Assembly (NCBI GenBank): GCA_049791675.1
Contig: JBARAD010000162.1
Location: forward strand, 1 to 64,000
Length of the DNA: 64,000 nt
Source of the DNA: Chryseosolibacter sp049791675
GTDB lineage: Bacteria > Bacteroidota > Bacteroidia > Cytophagales > Cyclobacteriaceae
Direction: 5' to 3'
Shown here piece after piece: positions 18,156-25,735 of the stretch (positions within the stretch are counted from its first letter, which is position 1; each line of letters starts with the position of its first letter). The position numbers were made by a program, and so were the translations under genes. Below the pieces are notes generated by a model. The model saw nothing but the letters and a program-made list of their open reading frames with translations, was not told the origin of the DNA and ran no database searches.

Positions 18156-18794
18156 GTGAAGATTTTCTTTCAAGGCGGTCTTGCCGGAAAAATATGCCTG
18201 CTGTTTTTATGCACGGCTATTTGCAGCCCGGGCCTTGCCCAGCGGAACTGGCCTTCGGAATTGTGGCACGACGGTAAGGTGGTGCTGCTGGAAGGCGATA
18301 CGCTGAAAGGACTCGTGAAGTATGATTTCCAGCTGAATACGGTTCAGTTTGTGATCAGTGACCAAAAGGCTGAGATCTACCATGCGCGGAAGGTATTGTA
18401 TTTCGAGATCTTTGATGAGACCGTTCATCGCTATCGCAGATTTTTCGTGCTGCCCTACAGTAACCCTTCCAATTATAAAGCACCGGTATTTTTTGAGTTG
18501 CTCGTCGAAGGCAGGATCACTTTATTGTCACGGGAGTTTCTTGAATACAAAACGTATAACTCCGCATTTTATGGCGGCTCTTATTCCAGGTTAATACAAA
18601 CGTATTACTACTACCTGCTGAAGGAGGACGGAACGATCGAGGATTTCAGGGGAAACAAGGGCGATCTCATCGCGCTGATGGGCAATAAGGGGAAGGAAGT
18701 TGAGAAATACGTGAAAGCCAACCGGCTTGATTTTGATGAAAAGTACGATCTTGCCAGGATCGTGGCCTATTACAATTCCCTGGCGGGCAGCTGA
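18156..18794 (+). CDS. Hypothetical secreted protein
   Basis: The 212-residue protein starts at a GTG 7 nt after ribBA, so it is likely co-transcribed. An N-terminal signal peptide (about 1-29, ending CSPGLAQ) precedes a beta-rich region with the segment LLEGDTLKGLVKYDFQ, a pattern seen in many exported Bacteroidota proteins of unknown function. The C-terminal part is helical and charged. No enzymatic motif is visible. Confidence 0.75.
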   Translation: MKIFFQGGLAGKICLLFLCTAICSPGLAQRNWPSELWHDGKVVLLEGDTLKGLVKYDFQLNTVQFVISDQKAEIYHARKVLYFEIFDETVHRYRRFFVLPYSNPSNYKAPVFFELLVEGRITLLSREFLEYKTYNSAFYGGSYSRLIQTYYYYLLKEDGTIEDFRGNKGDLIALMGNKGKEVEKYVKANRLDFDEKYDLARIVAYYNSLAGS

Positions 18795-18858
18795 TAAAAT
18801 GCCACGCCATTGTAAATTGCGGCCCTTGAATTTCTGTGTTATAAATCAAAATCACCTT

Positions 18859-19638
18859 ATGAGCCGACCGCTGATACTTGTTTCCAATGATGATGGAATT
18901 ACCTCCAAGGGAATATTAACCCTGGTAAATATAATGAAGGAGCTGGGTGACGTGCTCGTGGTCGCTCCGGATAGCCCTCAATCGGGCATGGGGCATGCCA
19001 TTACTGTGGGCGAATCGCTAAGGTTGGAGGAGAATTTTATCTTCGAGGGTGTAAAAGCCTACGAGTGCTCAGGAACACCGGCCGATTGTGTGAAGATTGC
19101 CCGCCACTTTGTTTTGAAGGATCAGCGTCAACCGGATGTTGTCGTGAGTGGCGTTAACCACGGGAGTAACACGTCCATCAGTGTGCTTTATTCGGGTACG
19201 ATGTCTGCGGCGATTGAGGCAGCCATTGAAGGAACGCCTGCCATTGGTTTTTCCCTGGCCGATTTCTCCCATAAGGCTGATTTTTCACATGCCGCTGACG
19301 CCATCAGAAAGATCACGTTACAGGTACTTGAAAAAGGTTTACCCAAGGGCGTTGCCCTGAACGTAAACTTTCCTCCGAAGCGCAATGAACCCCTGAAAGG
19401 TATTCGCATTTGCCGTCAGGCAAATGCCAAGTGGGTGGAGGACTTTGACCAGCGCCTCGACCCGAATGGAAGAAAATATTTCTGGATGGTGGGTAACTTT
19501 GTCAACTTCGACAAGGGTGAAGACAACGATGAGTGGGCCATTGCAAACAATTACGTTTCCGTTGTGCCCTGTCAGTTCGATCTGACAGCGCACAGTTCGA
19601 TCCCGCTCCTCAACGAAGATTGGGATATACTGGATTGA
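18859..19638 (+). CDS. surE: 5'/3'-nucleotidase SurE
   Basis: The start at 18859 gives MSRPLILVSNDDGITSKG, the SurE N-terminal metal site (Asp-Asp), and 259 residues. The frame is open 44 codons further upstream, overlapping the previous gene, but that part is not conserved. Other family motifs are VVAPDSPQSGMGHAIT, the SGTPADCVKIA loop and SGVNHGSNTSISVLYSGT. SurE dephosphorylates nucleoside monophosphates. Confidence 0.95.
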   Translation: MSRPLILVSNDDGITSKGILTLVNIMKELGDVLVVAPDSPQSGMGHAITVGESLRLEENFIFEGVKAYECSGTPADCVKIARHFVLKDQRQPDVVVSGVNHGSNTSISVLYSGTMSAAIEAAIEGTPAIGFSLADFSHKADFSHAADAIRKITLQVLEKGLPKGVALNVNFPPKRNEPLKGIRICRQANAKWVEDFDQRLDPNGRKYFWMVGNFVNFDKGEDNDEWAIANNYVSVVPCQFDLTAHSSIPLLNEDWDILD

Positions 19639-19702
19639 CCGGAAGTAAAGTATAAAGCTGCGCTGCATGGATGCGCGCGCATGAATTAAAGAATCGGATG
19701 TG

Positions 19703-20332
19703 ATGAATTTCACGGAACTATGCAACGCGTTGAAGGTACGGTTGGAGAAACCGTTGCCTGGCGAAACGGCGCATGCGCTGTTCCGTGCGACCCCGGTCGG
19801 GGATGTCAGGCCGCTGGTCGACCATAAAGATCCGCCGCGACCCGGAGGGGTATTGCTTCTGCTTTATGAAGATGAGGGCATCGTCAAATTCCCGCTGATC
19901 AAACGCCCGGAATATGCCGGGGCACATAGCGGGCAGGTTAGCCTTCCCGGAGGCAAGGCTGAGCCCGGGGAAGATGCTATCCGCACGGCCCTGCGCGAAT
20001 GCGAGGAAGAGATCGGTGTGTTGCAGCATTCCGTTCAGATACTTGGAAAGCTCAGTGATTTTTTTGTCATCCCCAGCAATTATATCGTGACACCCGTTGT
20101 GGCGTCGGTGAAGGCGAAGCCGGTGTTCCGGCCCGATCCTTATGAAGTTGCCCGTATTCTGGAGGCACGTCTTGCGGAAATATCCACCGATCATGCTATG
20201 AAGCAAAAGGAGATCCTCGCCGCAGGAAAATATCGTATGATGGCGCCGCATTTTGAGATCGAGAACGAAGTCGTGTGGGGAGCCACCGCCATGATGCTGA
20301 ATGAGTTCAGAACAGTCTTACGCGACCTGTGA
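19703..20332 (+). CDS. Nudix hydrolase, CoA diphosphatase-like
   Basis: The 209-residue protein has a complete Nudix box, GGKAEPGEDAIRTALRECEE followed by EIGV, preceded by HSGQVSLPGG, the arrangement of the NudL/YeaB CoA pyrophosphatase group. It probably cleaves CoA or related nucleoside diphosphates. A GTG three bases upstream is an equally possible start. It converges with the aconitase gene, with a shared terminator between them. Confidence 0.87.
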   Translation: MNFTELCNALKVRLEKPLPGETAHALFRATPVGDVRPLVDHKDPPRPGGVLLLLYEDEGIVKFPLIKRPEYAGAHSGQVSLPGGKAEPGEDAIRTALRECEEEIGVLQHSVQILGKLSDFFVIPSNYIVTPVVASVKAKPVFRPDPYEVARILEARLAEISTDHAMKQKEILAAGKYRMMAPHFEIENEVVWGATAMMLNEFRTVLRDL

Positions 20333-20373
20333 TGATTTGCCGGACACTTGTCAACCAGAATTGATCAGGCACA

Positions 20374-20405
20374 AAAAAAGGCTTTCATCCCTGAAAGCCT
20401 TTTTT
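20374..20405. terminator. Bidirectional intrinsic terminator
   Basis: A 14-bp perfect stem, with AAAAAAGGCTTTCA on one side and its complement on the other, encloses the loop TCCC. The A run and T run make it a Rho-independent terminator in both directions, for the Nudix gene (plus) and the aconitase gene (minus). Confidence 0.9.
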
Positions 20406-20422
20406 GTTGAGGTATTGATGAA

Positions 20423-23080
20423 TTACCTTTTCTTTTTCTTCGCGGCCGTTTTCTTGTTCGGTGTCGCAGTCTTCTTCTTGGCCACAACCTTCTTCACAAG
20501 TTTCACCACTTTGCTTAGCGCTTTCTTTACCAATCCCTTTTTAGCCGGTTTGGCGGACTTCGGTGCTGCAGCTTTTTTGCTGGCCTGCTTCGCAAGCGTT
20601 TTTGACGCGAGTTGTTTCGCTGCGGGTTTCGAAAGCACTTTCTTACCTGACTTGGCTGCCACTGCTTTTCCGGTTTGAACGGAGCCTGATTTAGCAGGCT
20701 TTCCTGAAACTGTTTTCACGGATTTTTTCGCAACTGCTTTTACAGGCTTTTTCTCCGAAGATTTTTGCGCCGCACTCTTCTTCTGCATGGGCTGTTTAAA
20801 ACCTTGCTTTGCCGTCAATTGCCTGGCCATCAGGTTCAGGGCTGATCCTGCTTTGAACCATAAGATCTGTCCTGCATTGTAGGTGTGGTTCGCCTTGATC
20901 GTGTCCGTGCGACCATCCTTATGCCTCAACACCAGGGTTAACTGGCGGTCAGGAGCAAATTCGGTCAGGTCAATGATATCGACGAAGTCATCTTCCTGGA
21001 TGAGGTCATAGTCCGCTTCATTGGCAAACGTAAGTCCGAGCATACCCTGCTTCTTCAGGTTGGTCTCATGGATGCGTGCAAATGACTTGACAAGGATGAC
21101 GCGCATGCCCAGGTGGCGGGGCTGCATGGCGGCGTGTTCGCGTGATGAACCCTCTCCATAGTTATGGTCTCCCACAACGATGGTCGGAACACCTGCAGCC
21201 TTGTATGCGCGTTGTGTGGCAGGTACGGCGCCGTATTCGCCGGTCAGCTGGTTCTTCACCGAGTCGGTTTTCTCATTGAAGTAATTGACAGCGCCCGTCA
21301 GCGTATTGTTTGCAATGTTGTCGAGGTGACCGCGGAAGCGCAGCCATGGACCTGCCATGGAGATGTGATCGGTGGTACATTTTCCTTTTGCTTTGATCAG
21401 CACCCTCATGCCGGTGAGATTCTTTCCGTCCCAGGCAGGGAAGGGGCTCAACGCCTGAAGGCGCTTGGATTGCGGATCGATCTTCACGGAAACTTTGCTT
21501 CCGTCTTTTGCCGGAGCCAGATAGCCCGCATCCTTCACCGCAAAACCTCTTGGCGGAAACTGATCTCCTGTAGGCTCATCCAGTTTCACTGCCTTTCCTT
21601 CATCGTTGATCAGGGTATCGGTTACAGGGTTGAAAGTAAGATCACCTGCAATGGCAAACGCGGTGGTGATTTCCGGTGACGCCACAAAAGCGTGGGTGTT
21701 GGGATTTCCGTCGTTCCGCTTCGCAAAGTTTCTGTTGAAAGAAGTGATGATGGAGTTCTTCCTGTTCGGGTCATTGGTATGACGCGCCCACTGACCGATA
21801 CAGGGACCACAGGCGTTCGCAAGTACCACGCCACCCATTTTCTCAAAGATGCCCAGGTAGCCATCCCGCTCTACGGTATAGCGCACCTGCTCCGAGCCGG
21901 GGGTGATCGTGAATTCTGCGCGTGCCTTGATTTTTTTATCTACGGCCTGCTTCGCCAGCGATGCTGAACGGGTAATGTCTTCATAGGAAGAGTTGGTACA
22001 GGATCCGATAAGGCCTACTTCAAGTTTCTCAGGCCATCCGTTCTTGCGAACTTCGTTGGCGAATTCCGAGATCGGTATGGCGCGGTCCGGTGTGAAGGGA
22101 CCATTGACGTGAGGCTCAAGCTCCGACAGGTTGATCTCGATCACCTGGTCGAAGTATTTTTCAGGATTCTCATACACCTCGGGATCGCCGGTCAGGTGTT
22201 CTTTTACTTTATCGGCAAGGGAGGCCACCTCGGCACGGCTTGTTCCGCGGAGGTAGTCCGCCATCTTCTCGTCGTAACCGAATGTTGAAGTGGTGGCGCC
22301 GATCTCGGCACCCATGTTACAGATCGTCGCTTTACCCGTACAGGAAAGCGTTTGTGCGCCGGGTCCGAAGTATTCCACAATGGCTCCGGTTCCCCCTTTA
22401 ACAGTAAGGATACCTGCCACTTTTAATATAACGTCTTTTGCTGCCGTCCATCCGCTCAGCTGGCCGGTAAGTTTTACACCGATGAGCTTCGGCCATTTCA
22501 ACTCCCAGGGCATACCTGCCATCACGTCAACAGCATCCGCTCCACCGACACCGATGGCCACCATGCCGAGACCTCCCGCGTTCACTGTATGGGAGTCTGT
22601 TCCAATCATCATTCCACCGGGGAATCCGTAATTTTCCAATACGACCTGGTGGATAATACCTGCACCGGGTTTCCAGAAGCCAATGCCAAACTTGTTGGAA
22701 ACGGATTCCAGGAAGGTGAACACTTCACCGCTCGCCGTGATGGATTCTGCAAGGTCTTTTTTCGCTCCGTCTTTGGCCAGGATCAGGTGATCGCAATGTA
22801 CCGTGGACGGCACCAGCACCCGTGGTATTCCGGCTGACATAAACTGCAGCAAGGCCATTTGCGCAGTTGCATCCTGCATGGCCACACGATCAGGGGAAAA
22901 GTTTACGTATGACTTGCCGCGTTTGAAATCTTCAATCGTTTGTTCTCCGTGGAGGTGGGTAAACAGAATTTTTTCAGAAAGCGTCAGGGGTCTGTTGGCA
23001 ACTTTTCGGGCCCGTGCGATGCGGTCCGGTAATTGCCGGTAAACCGCCTTGATCATGTCTAAATCGAATACCATAGTCAT
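20423..23080 (-). CDS. Aconitate hydratase with a lysine/alanine-rich histone-H1-like tail
   Basis: Residues 1-751 form a complete mitochondrial-type aconitase: Fe-S cysteines in GSCTNSSYED and ANACGPCIGQW, and substrate motifs such as GTDSHTVNAGG and GDHNYGEGSSREHAA. It interconverts citrate and isocitrate in the TCA cycle. The family normally ends near GSALNLM. Here the frame runs on for 134 residues (20423-20827), made mostly of Lys, Ala, Ser, Val and Pro in AKK/KPAK-type repeats and resembling bacterial H1-like proteins. No stop or frameshift is seen at the junction, but an internal ATG at 20788 could allow the tail to be made separately. The fusion is directly visible; DNA or RNA binding is inferred. 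Confidence 0.95.
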   Translation of the reverse strand: MTMVFDLDMIKAVYRQLPDRIARARKVANRPLTLSEKILFTHLHGEQTIEDFKRGKSYVNFSPDRVAMQDATAQMALLQFMSAGIPRVLVPSTVHCDHLILAKDGAKKDLAESITASGEVFTFLESVSNKFGIGFWKPGAGIIHQVVLENYGFPGGMMIGTDSHTVNAGGLGMVAIGVGGADAVDVMAGMPWELKWPKLIGVKLTGQLSGWTAAKDVILKVAGILTVKGGTGAIVEYFGPGAQTLSCTGKATICNMGAEIGATTSTFGYDEKMADYLRGTSRAEVASLADKVKEHLTGDPEVYENPEKYFDQVIEINLSELEPHVNGPFTPDRAIPISEFANEVRKNGWPEKLEVGLIGSCTNSSYEDITRSASLAKQAVDKKIKARAEFTITPGSEQVRYTVERDGYLGIFEKMGGVVLANACGPCIGQWARHTNDPNRKNSIITSFNRNFAKRNDGNPNTHAFVASPEITTAFAIAGDLTFNPVTDTLINDEGKAVKLDEPTGDQFPPRGFAVKDAGYLAPAKDGSKVSVKIDPQSKRLQALSPFPAWDGKNLTGMRVLIKAKGKCTTDHISMAGPWLRFRGHLDNIANNTLTGAVNYFNEKTDSVKNQLTGEYGAVPATQRAYKAAGVPTIVVGDHNYGEGSSREHAAMQPRHLGMRVILVKSFARIHETNLKKQGMLGLTFANEADYDLIQEDDFVDIIDLTEFAPDRQLTLVLRHKDGRTDTIKANHTYNAGQILWFKAGSALNLMARQLTAKQGFKQPMQKKSAAQKSSEKKPVKAVAKKSVKTVSGKPAKSGSVQTGKAVAAKSGKKVLSKPAAKQLASKTLAKQASKKAAAPKSAKPAKKGLVKKALSKVVKLVKKVVAKKKTATPNKKTAAKKKKR

Positions 23081-23109
23081 AGTTTTAGGGTCGCTAATGT
23101 ACTAAAATT

Positions 23110-23167
23110 AAGGATACAGGGAAATAAGGATACAGGGAAATACGGGACATCCGGGACGTAAGGGACC
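23110..23167. repeat. Low-complexity array (GGATACAGGGAAATA-type)
   Basis: The 15-base word GGATACAGGGAAATA occurs twice in tandem and grades into GGGACATCCGGGACGTAAGG. It lies 30 bp upstream of the aconitase start. Its style is that of the other intergenic arrays in this window. Confidence 0.6.
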
Positions 23168-23232
23168 TGTATGATGTGAGAGGTCTGAAACCGGTGTGCC
23201 TGCCTGGCAATTTGGGGTGGCCGACGTGGGGG

Positions 23233-23259
23233 TGTAGAGACACGGGATGCCTTGTCTGG
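23233..23259. repeat. Degenerate copy of the GTAGAGAC palindrome
   Basis: TGTAGAGACACGGGATGCCT followed by TGTCTGG retains the outer and right-hand parts of the perfect palindrome that begins 8 bp later, but its left arm has diverged. Confidence 0.5.
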
Positions 23260-23266
23260 TACCGAT

Positions 23267-23296
23267 CGTAGAGACAAGGCATGCCTTGTCTCTACG
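23267..23296. repeat. Perfect 30-bp REP-like palindrome downstream of folE
   Basis: CGTAGAGACAAGGCA is followed immediately by its exact reverse complement. The element ends 11 bp after the folE stop codon (minus strand). A near-identical element sits at the same distance downstream of pgm. GTAGAGAC-type palindromes are known as dispersed elements in several bacterial phyla. In RNA it would form a long hairpin and could protect or end the folE transcript. Confidence 0.75.
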
Positions 23297-23307
23297 CTTG
23301 TCTCTGC

Positions 23308-23997
23308 CTATTTGCTGTTGATGTAATTCAGGAATTCCCGCTTGATGTTTTCGTCTTTGAATTTACCGGCGAAATACGCTGTGCCCGTCTTGCTGTTCGT
23401 ATCACCTACGCCACGGCTGGCAACGCACATGTGGTTGGCATCCAGCACCACGCCGACATCGTCGGTTTTTAATATCCGCTGCAATTCCTTGCCGATCTGT
23501 ACGGTAAGGCGCTCCTGCACCTGGGGACGCTTGGAATAATATTGAACGATGCGGTTGATCTTTGACAATCCGATCACCTTTCCCGAGGAAAAGTACGCTA
23601 CGTGTGCCTTGCCATAGATAGGAACAAAATGATGCTCGCAATGAGAGTAGAAAGTGATGTCTTTCTCCACCAGCATCTGATCATAGTTGTACTTGTTGTC
23701 AAACAGGCGGGCATGGGGCCTGTTCTTCGGATTCAATCCACTGAAAACCTCCTTCACAAACATCTTGGCAACGCGTCGCGGCGTGCCGTTCAGGCTGTCA
23801 TCGGTAAGGTCCAGCCCAAGGATCTGCATGATCTCCCGAAAGTGTTTCTCGATCTTTTCGATCTTTTCGTCATCCTCCATGTCAAACGCATCGGCACGCA
23901 ACGGAGTATCTGCTGATGATGCTACATGATCATCCTGGTCTTCTTCATCCTGAGGTTTAAGAGGCCGGATATTCAACGAAATTTCTTTCTGTCTCAT
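23308..23997 (-). CDS. folE: GTP cyclohydrolase I
   Basis: Makes dihydroneopterin triphosphate from GTP. The 229-residue protein contains the zinc and active-site segments YSHCEHHFVPIYGKAHVAY, GLSKINRIV and ANHMCVASRGV. The core begins near residue 40 (MEDDEKIEKIEKHF); the first 39 residues are an acidic extension, so ATG 23880 is an alternative start. With the start at 23997 the gene overlaps the end of the PTPS-like gene by 41 nt, implying one operon. Confidence 0.95.
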   Translation of the reverse strand: MRQKEISLNIRPLKPQDEEDQDDHVASSADTPLRADAFDMEDDEKIEKIEKHFREIMQILGLDLTDDSLNGTPRRVAKMFVKEVFSGLNPKNRPHARLFDNKYNYDQMLVEKDITFYSHCEHHFVPIYGKAHVAYFSSGKVIGLSKINRIVQYYSKRPQVQERLTVQIGKELQRILKTDDVGVVLDANHMCVASRGVGDTNSKTGTAYFAGKFKDENIKREFLNYINSK

Positions 23998-24367
23998 ACA
24001 ATGTAATTTTCAGTTCAAGTTTGGAATCTATCTTATTCCTCAGAATCCTCCAGATGACCACAGCGATGTTCTCAGCAGTCGGATTAACTTCCTTAAAGAA
24101 CTCGGTATCCAGGTTCAGGTTCTTGTGATCGAATTTAAGCAAAACATTTTCCCTGATCAGATCGCTCAGGGCCTTCATATCATACACATATCCGGTTTCT
24201 GCATCCGGCTCACCGGTTACACTGACAACCAGCTCATAATTATGGCCATGATAGTGCGGATTACTGCATTTCCCAAAAAACTTTTCATTCTGGGCATCAG
24301 TCCAGTCTGCTCTGAAAAGCCGGTGGGCCGCATTAAAATGCTCTTTTCGGGAAACTTTAACCTTCAT
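23957..24367 (-). CDS. 6-pyruvoyl-tetrahydropterin synthase / QueD family protein
   Basis: The 136-residue protein has all catalytic features of the family: zinc ligands His15, His40 and His42; catalytic Cys34 in FGKCSNPHYHGHNY; Asp80-His81 in DHKNLNLD; and Glu125 in YETERNF. The spacing and words (FGKC.NP..HGHNY, DHKNL) are closer to animal-type PTPS than to E. coli QueD (which has C.R.HGH). It could make a tetrahydrobiopterin precursor or the queuosine precursor CPH4. It is upstream of and overlapping folE, which supplies its substrate. Confidence 0.9.
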   Translation of the reverse strand: MKVKVSRKEHFNAAHRLFRADWTDAQNEKFFGKCSNPHYHGHNYELVVSVTGEPDAETGYVYDMKALSDLIRENVLLKFDHKNLNLDTEFFKEVNPTAENIAVVIWRILRNKIDSKLELKITLYETERNFVEYPAS

Positions 24368-24449
24368 GCCCTAAAAGTAACAGGATTGAGGAGAAAAGGT
24401 TCAGGAGCCGGCACAAATCCGGCAAATAAAAGGGGATCGTCAATGCAAA

Positions 24450-24732
24450 AATTCAAGTTTAAGATTCAAAATTTAAGATTGAGATCACCGGGATTTGGGA
24501 AGGGCATTTTTCAATTCAGCCGCGGCTCAGACTGCCGGCCTGGATCCCTATCCCGCCTGCGCGAACGGTGCTGACGGGCTGGCTCCACCAGGCCTTCCTG
24601 CAATGCGCGCGACCGGTGGGGCAGGAGGTCGAAGACCGGGCCACCCGAACGTACGCTTTGGTCGGGGTTCCCCGGACAACACCAATCTTGAATCTTGAAT
24701 CTTGAATCTTGAATTTTGAATTTTGAATTTTA
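24450..24732. repeat. Composite intergenic element: inverted TTCAAGATT arrays around a GC-rich core
   Basis: This fills most of a 408-bp gene-free stretch (24368-24775). The left arm (24450-24480) is AT-rich with ATTCAAGTTTAAGATTCAA. The right arm (24684-24732) repeats AATCTTG/AATTTTG seven times and is the reverse complement of the left arm in word content. The roughly 200-bp core is strongly GC-rich and unlike flanking DNA. Two short open frames here are not convincing genes. Confidence 0.65.
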
Positions 24733-24775
24733 ATCCTCACGGTCCGCGAGCACGATCCCCGTCCGCAGCCTGTCT

Positions 24776-25684
24776 CTAGAAGTTCGTGATAGAAGTGCTG
24801 TGAAAGCTGAACAGCGCCATGTTCAGGCCAAAGGTAAGTTCGTGCGTGGTGAACCTGGAGCCGACCGAATTACCCGAAGGGACCTCAAACGCATAACCGA
24901 AGCGATAAGAACCGCCGAATTTGATCTGGGCCATCAGCCCGTAAGCGTTCAGGTTCCGGGTAAAGACACCCGCCGTGTATTTTTCTTCCAGGTTGACGGC
25001 AAGATTAACATCTGCTGACAGGGGCGACCCCTTGACGGATTTCAACAAGACCGACGGCTTGAAGCGGATGTGTTCGTTGAGATAGAATGTATAGGCGCCC
25101 ATCGCATAAAAATGCTGGCTGTACAGCTCGGTCTCCAGATCACTGAAGGTAGCCTTTGCTTTTAACAGTCTGGGTACCGATAAACCGAAGAAGTACCGTT
25201 CACTATGCAGGATAACGCCCGTACCGAAACTTGGCTTCGTGATGTTCTGATTTTCCGCAAAAGCCGGATCGTTTACATCATATGGATTCAGCGCGCTGTT
25301 GTTGCCCTTGAAACTGATGAATCCTGCCTGCAGACCGAAGGAAAGATATTTCTGATCGAGGTCAAGGCGATAGGCGTAGGTGCCGTGCACTTCGGTGTTG
25401 CTGTTAGCCCCGACGTTGTCCTTCAGGACGATGAGGCCCAGGCCCATGCGGTTGTCGAACAGGGAAGTGTGGCCATTGATGTTGTAAGTGGTAGGACTTC
25501 CTTCAAATCCTGCCCATTGTTTTCGATACGACACGCCGATGTTCAGATTGTTATTCAATCCTGAATAAGCAGGGTTGATCAGCAGCGGGTTGTTCAGATA
25601 CTGCGCGTATAAAGGATCCACCTGCGCTTCGCTGCGACCACAGAGCACGAGGATAAAAGCTGCGAGGAGTAGAAGTTTTCTCAT
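24776..25684 (-). CDS. PorP/SprF-family T9SS outer-membrane protein
   Basis: The 302-residue protein has a signal peptide (about 1-20, ending GRSEAQ) and the family hallmarks YAQYLNNPLLINPAYSG and YRKQWAGFEGSP, followed by an alternating beta-barrel pattern. In Flavobacterium johnsoniae, SprF is needed to secrete the adhesin SprB, and PorP/SprF proteins pair with type B T9SS cargo. The gene directly downstream of the large type B FG-GAP protein is the expected partner, so the two form a secretion pair. Confidence 0.92.
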   Translation of the reverse strand: MRKLLLLAAFILVLCGRSEAQVDPLYAQYLNNPLLINPAYSGLNNNLNIGVSYRKQWAGFEGSPTTYNINGHTSLFDNRMGLGLIVLKDNVGANSNTEVHGTYAYRLDLDQKYLSFGLQAGFISFKGNNSALNPYDVNDPAFAENQNITKPSFGTGVILHSERYFFGLSVPRLLKAKATFSDLETELYSQHFYAMGAYTFYLNEHIRFKPSVLLKSVKGSPLSADVNLAVNLEEKYTAGVFTRNLNAYGLMAQIKFGGSYRFGYAFEVPSGNSVGSRFTTHELTFGLNMALFSFHSTSITNF

Positions 25685-25735
25685 ATTCGGATGTTTGAAT
25701 TCAGCGCCGTCAGTTACAGGTATGCTTTGCTTTCT

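Noticed and set aside
20301..20678. 125-codon plus-strand frame opposite the aconitase tail
   Set aside because: The Phe/Leu/Ala-rich product is the mirror of the Lys/Ala codons; it overlaps the terminator and has no start support.
24500..24740. Short frames in the GC-rich intergenic core (24495-24698 and 24516-24740)
   Set aside because: They run through the AT-rich array and show no protein-like pattern.
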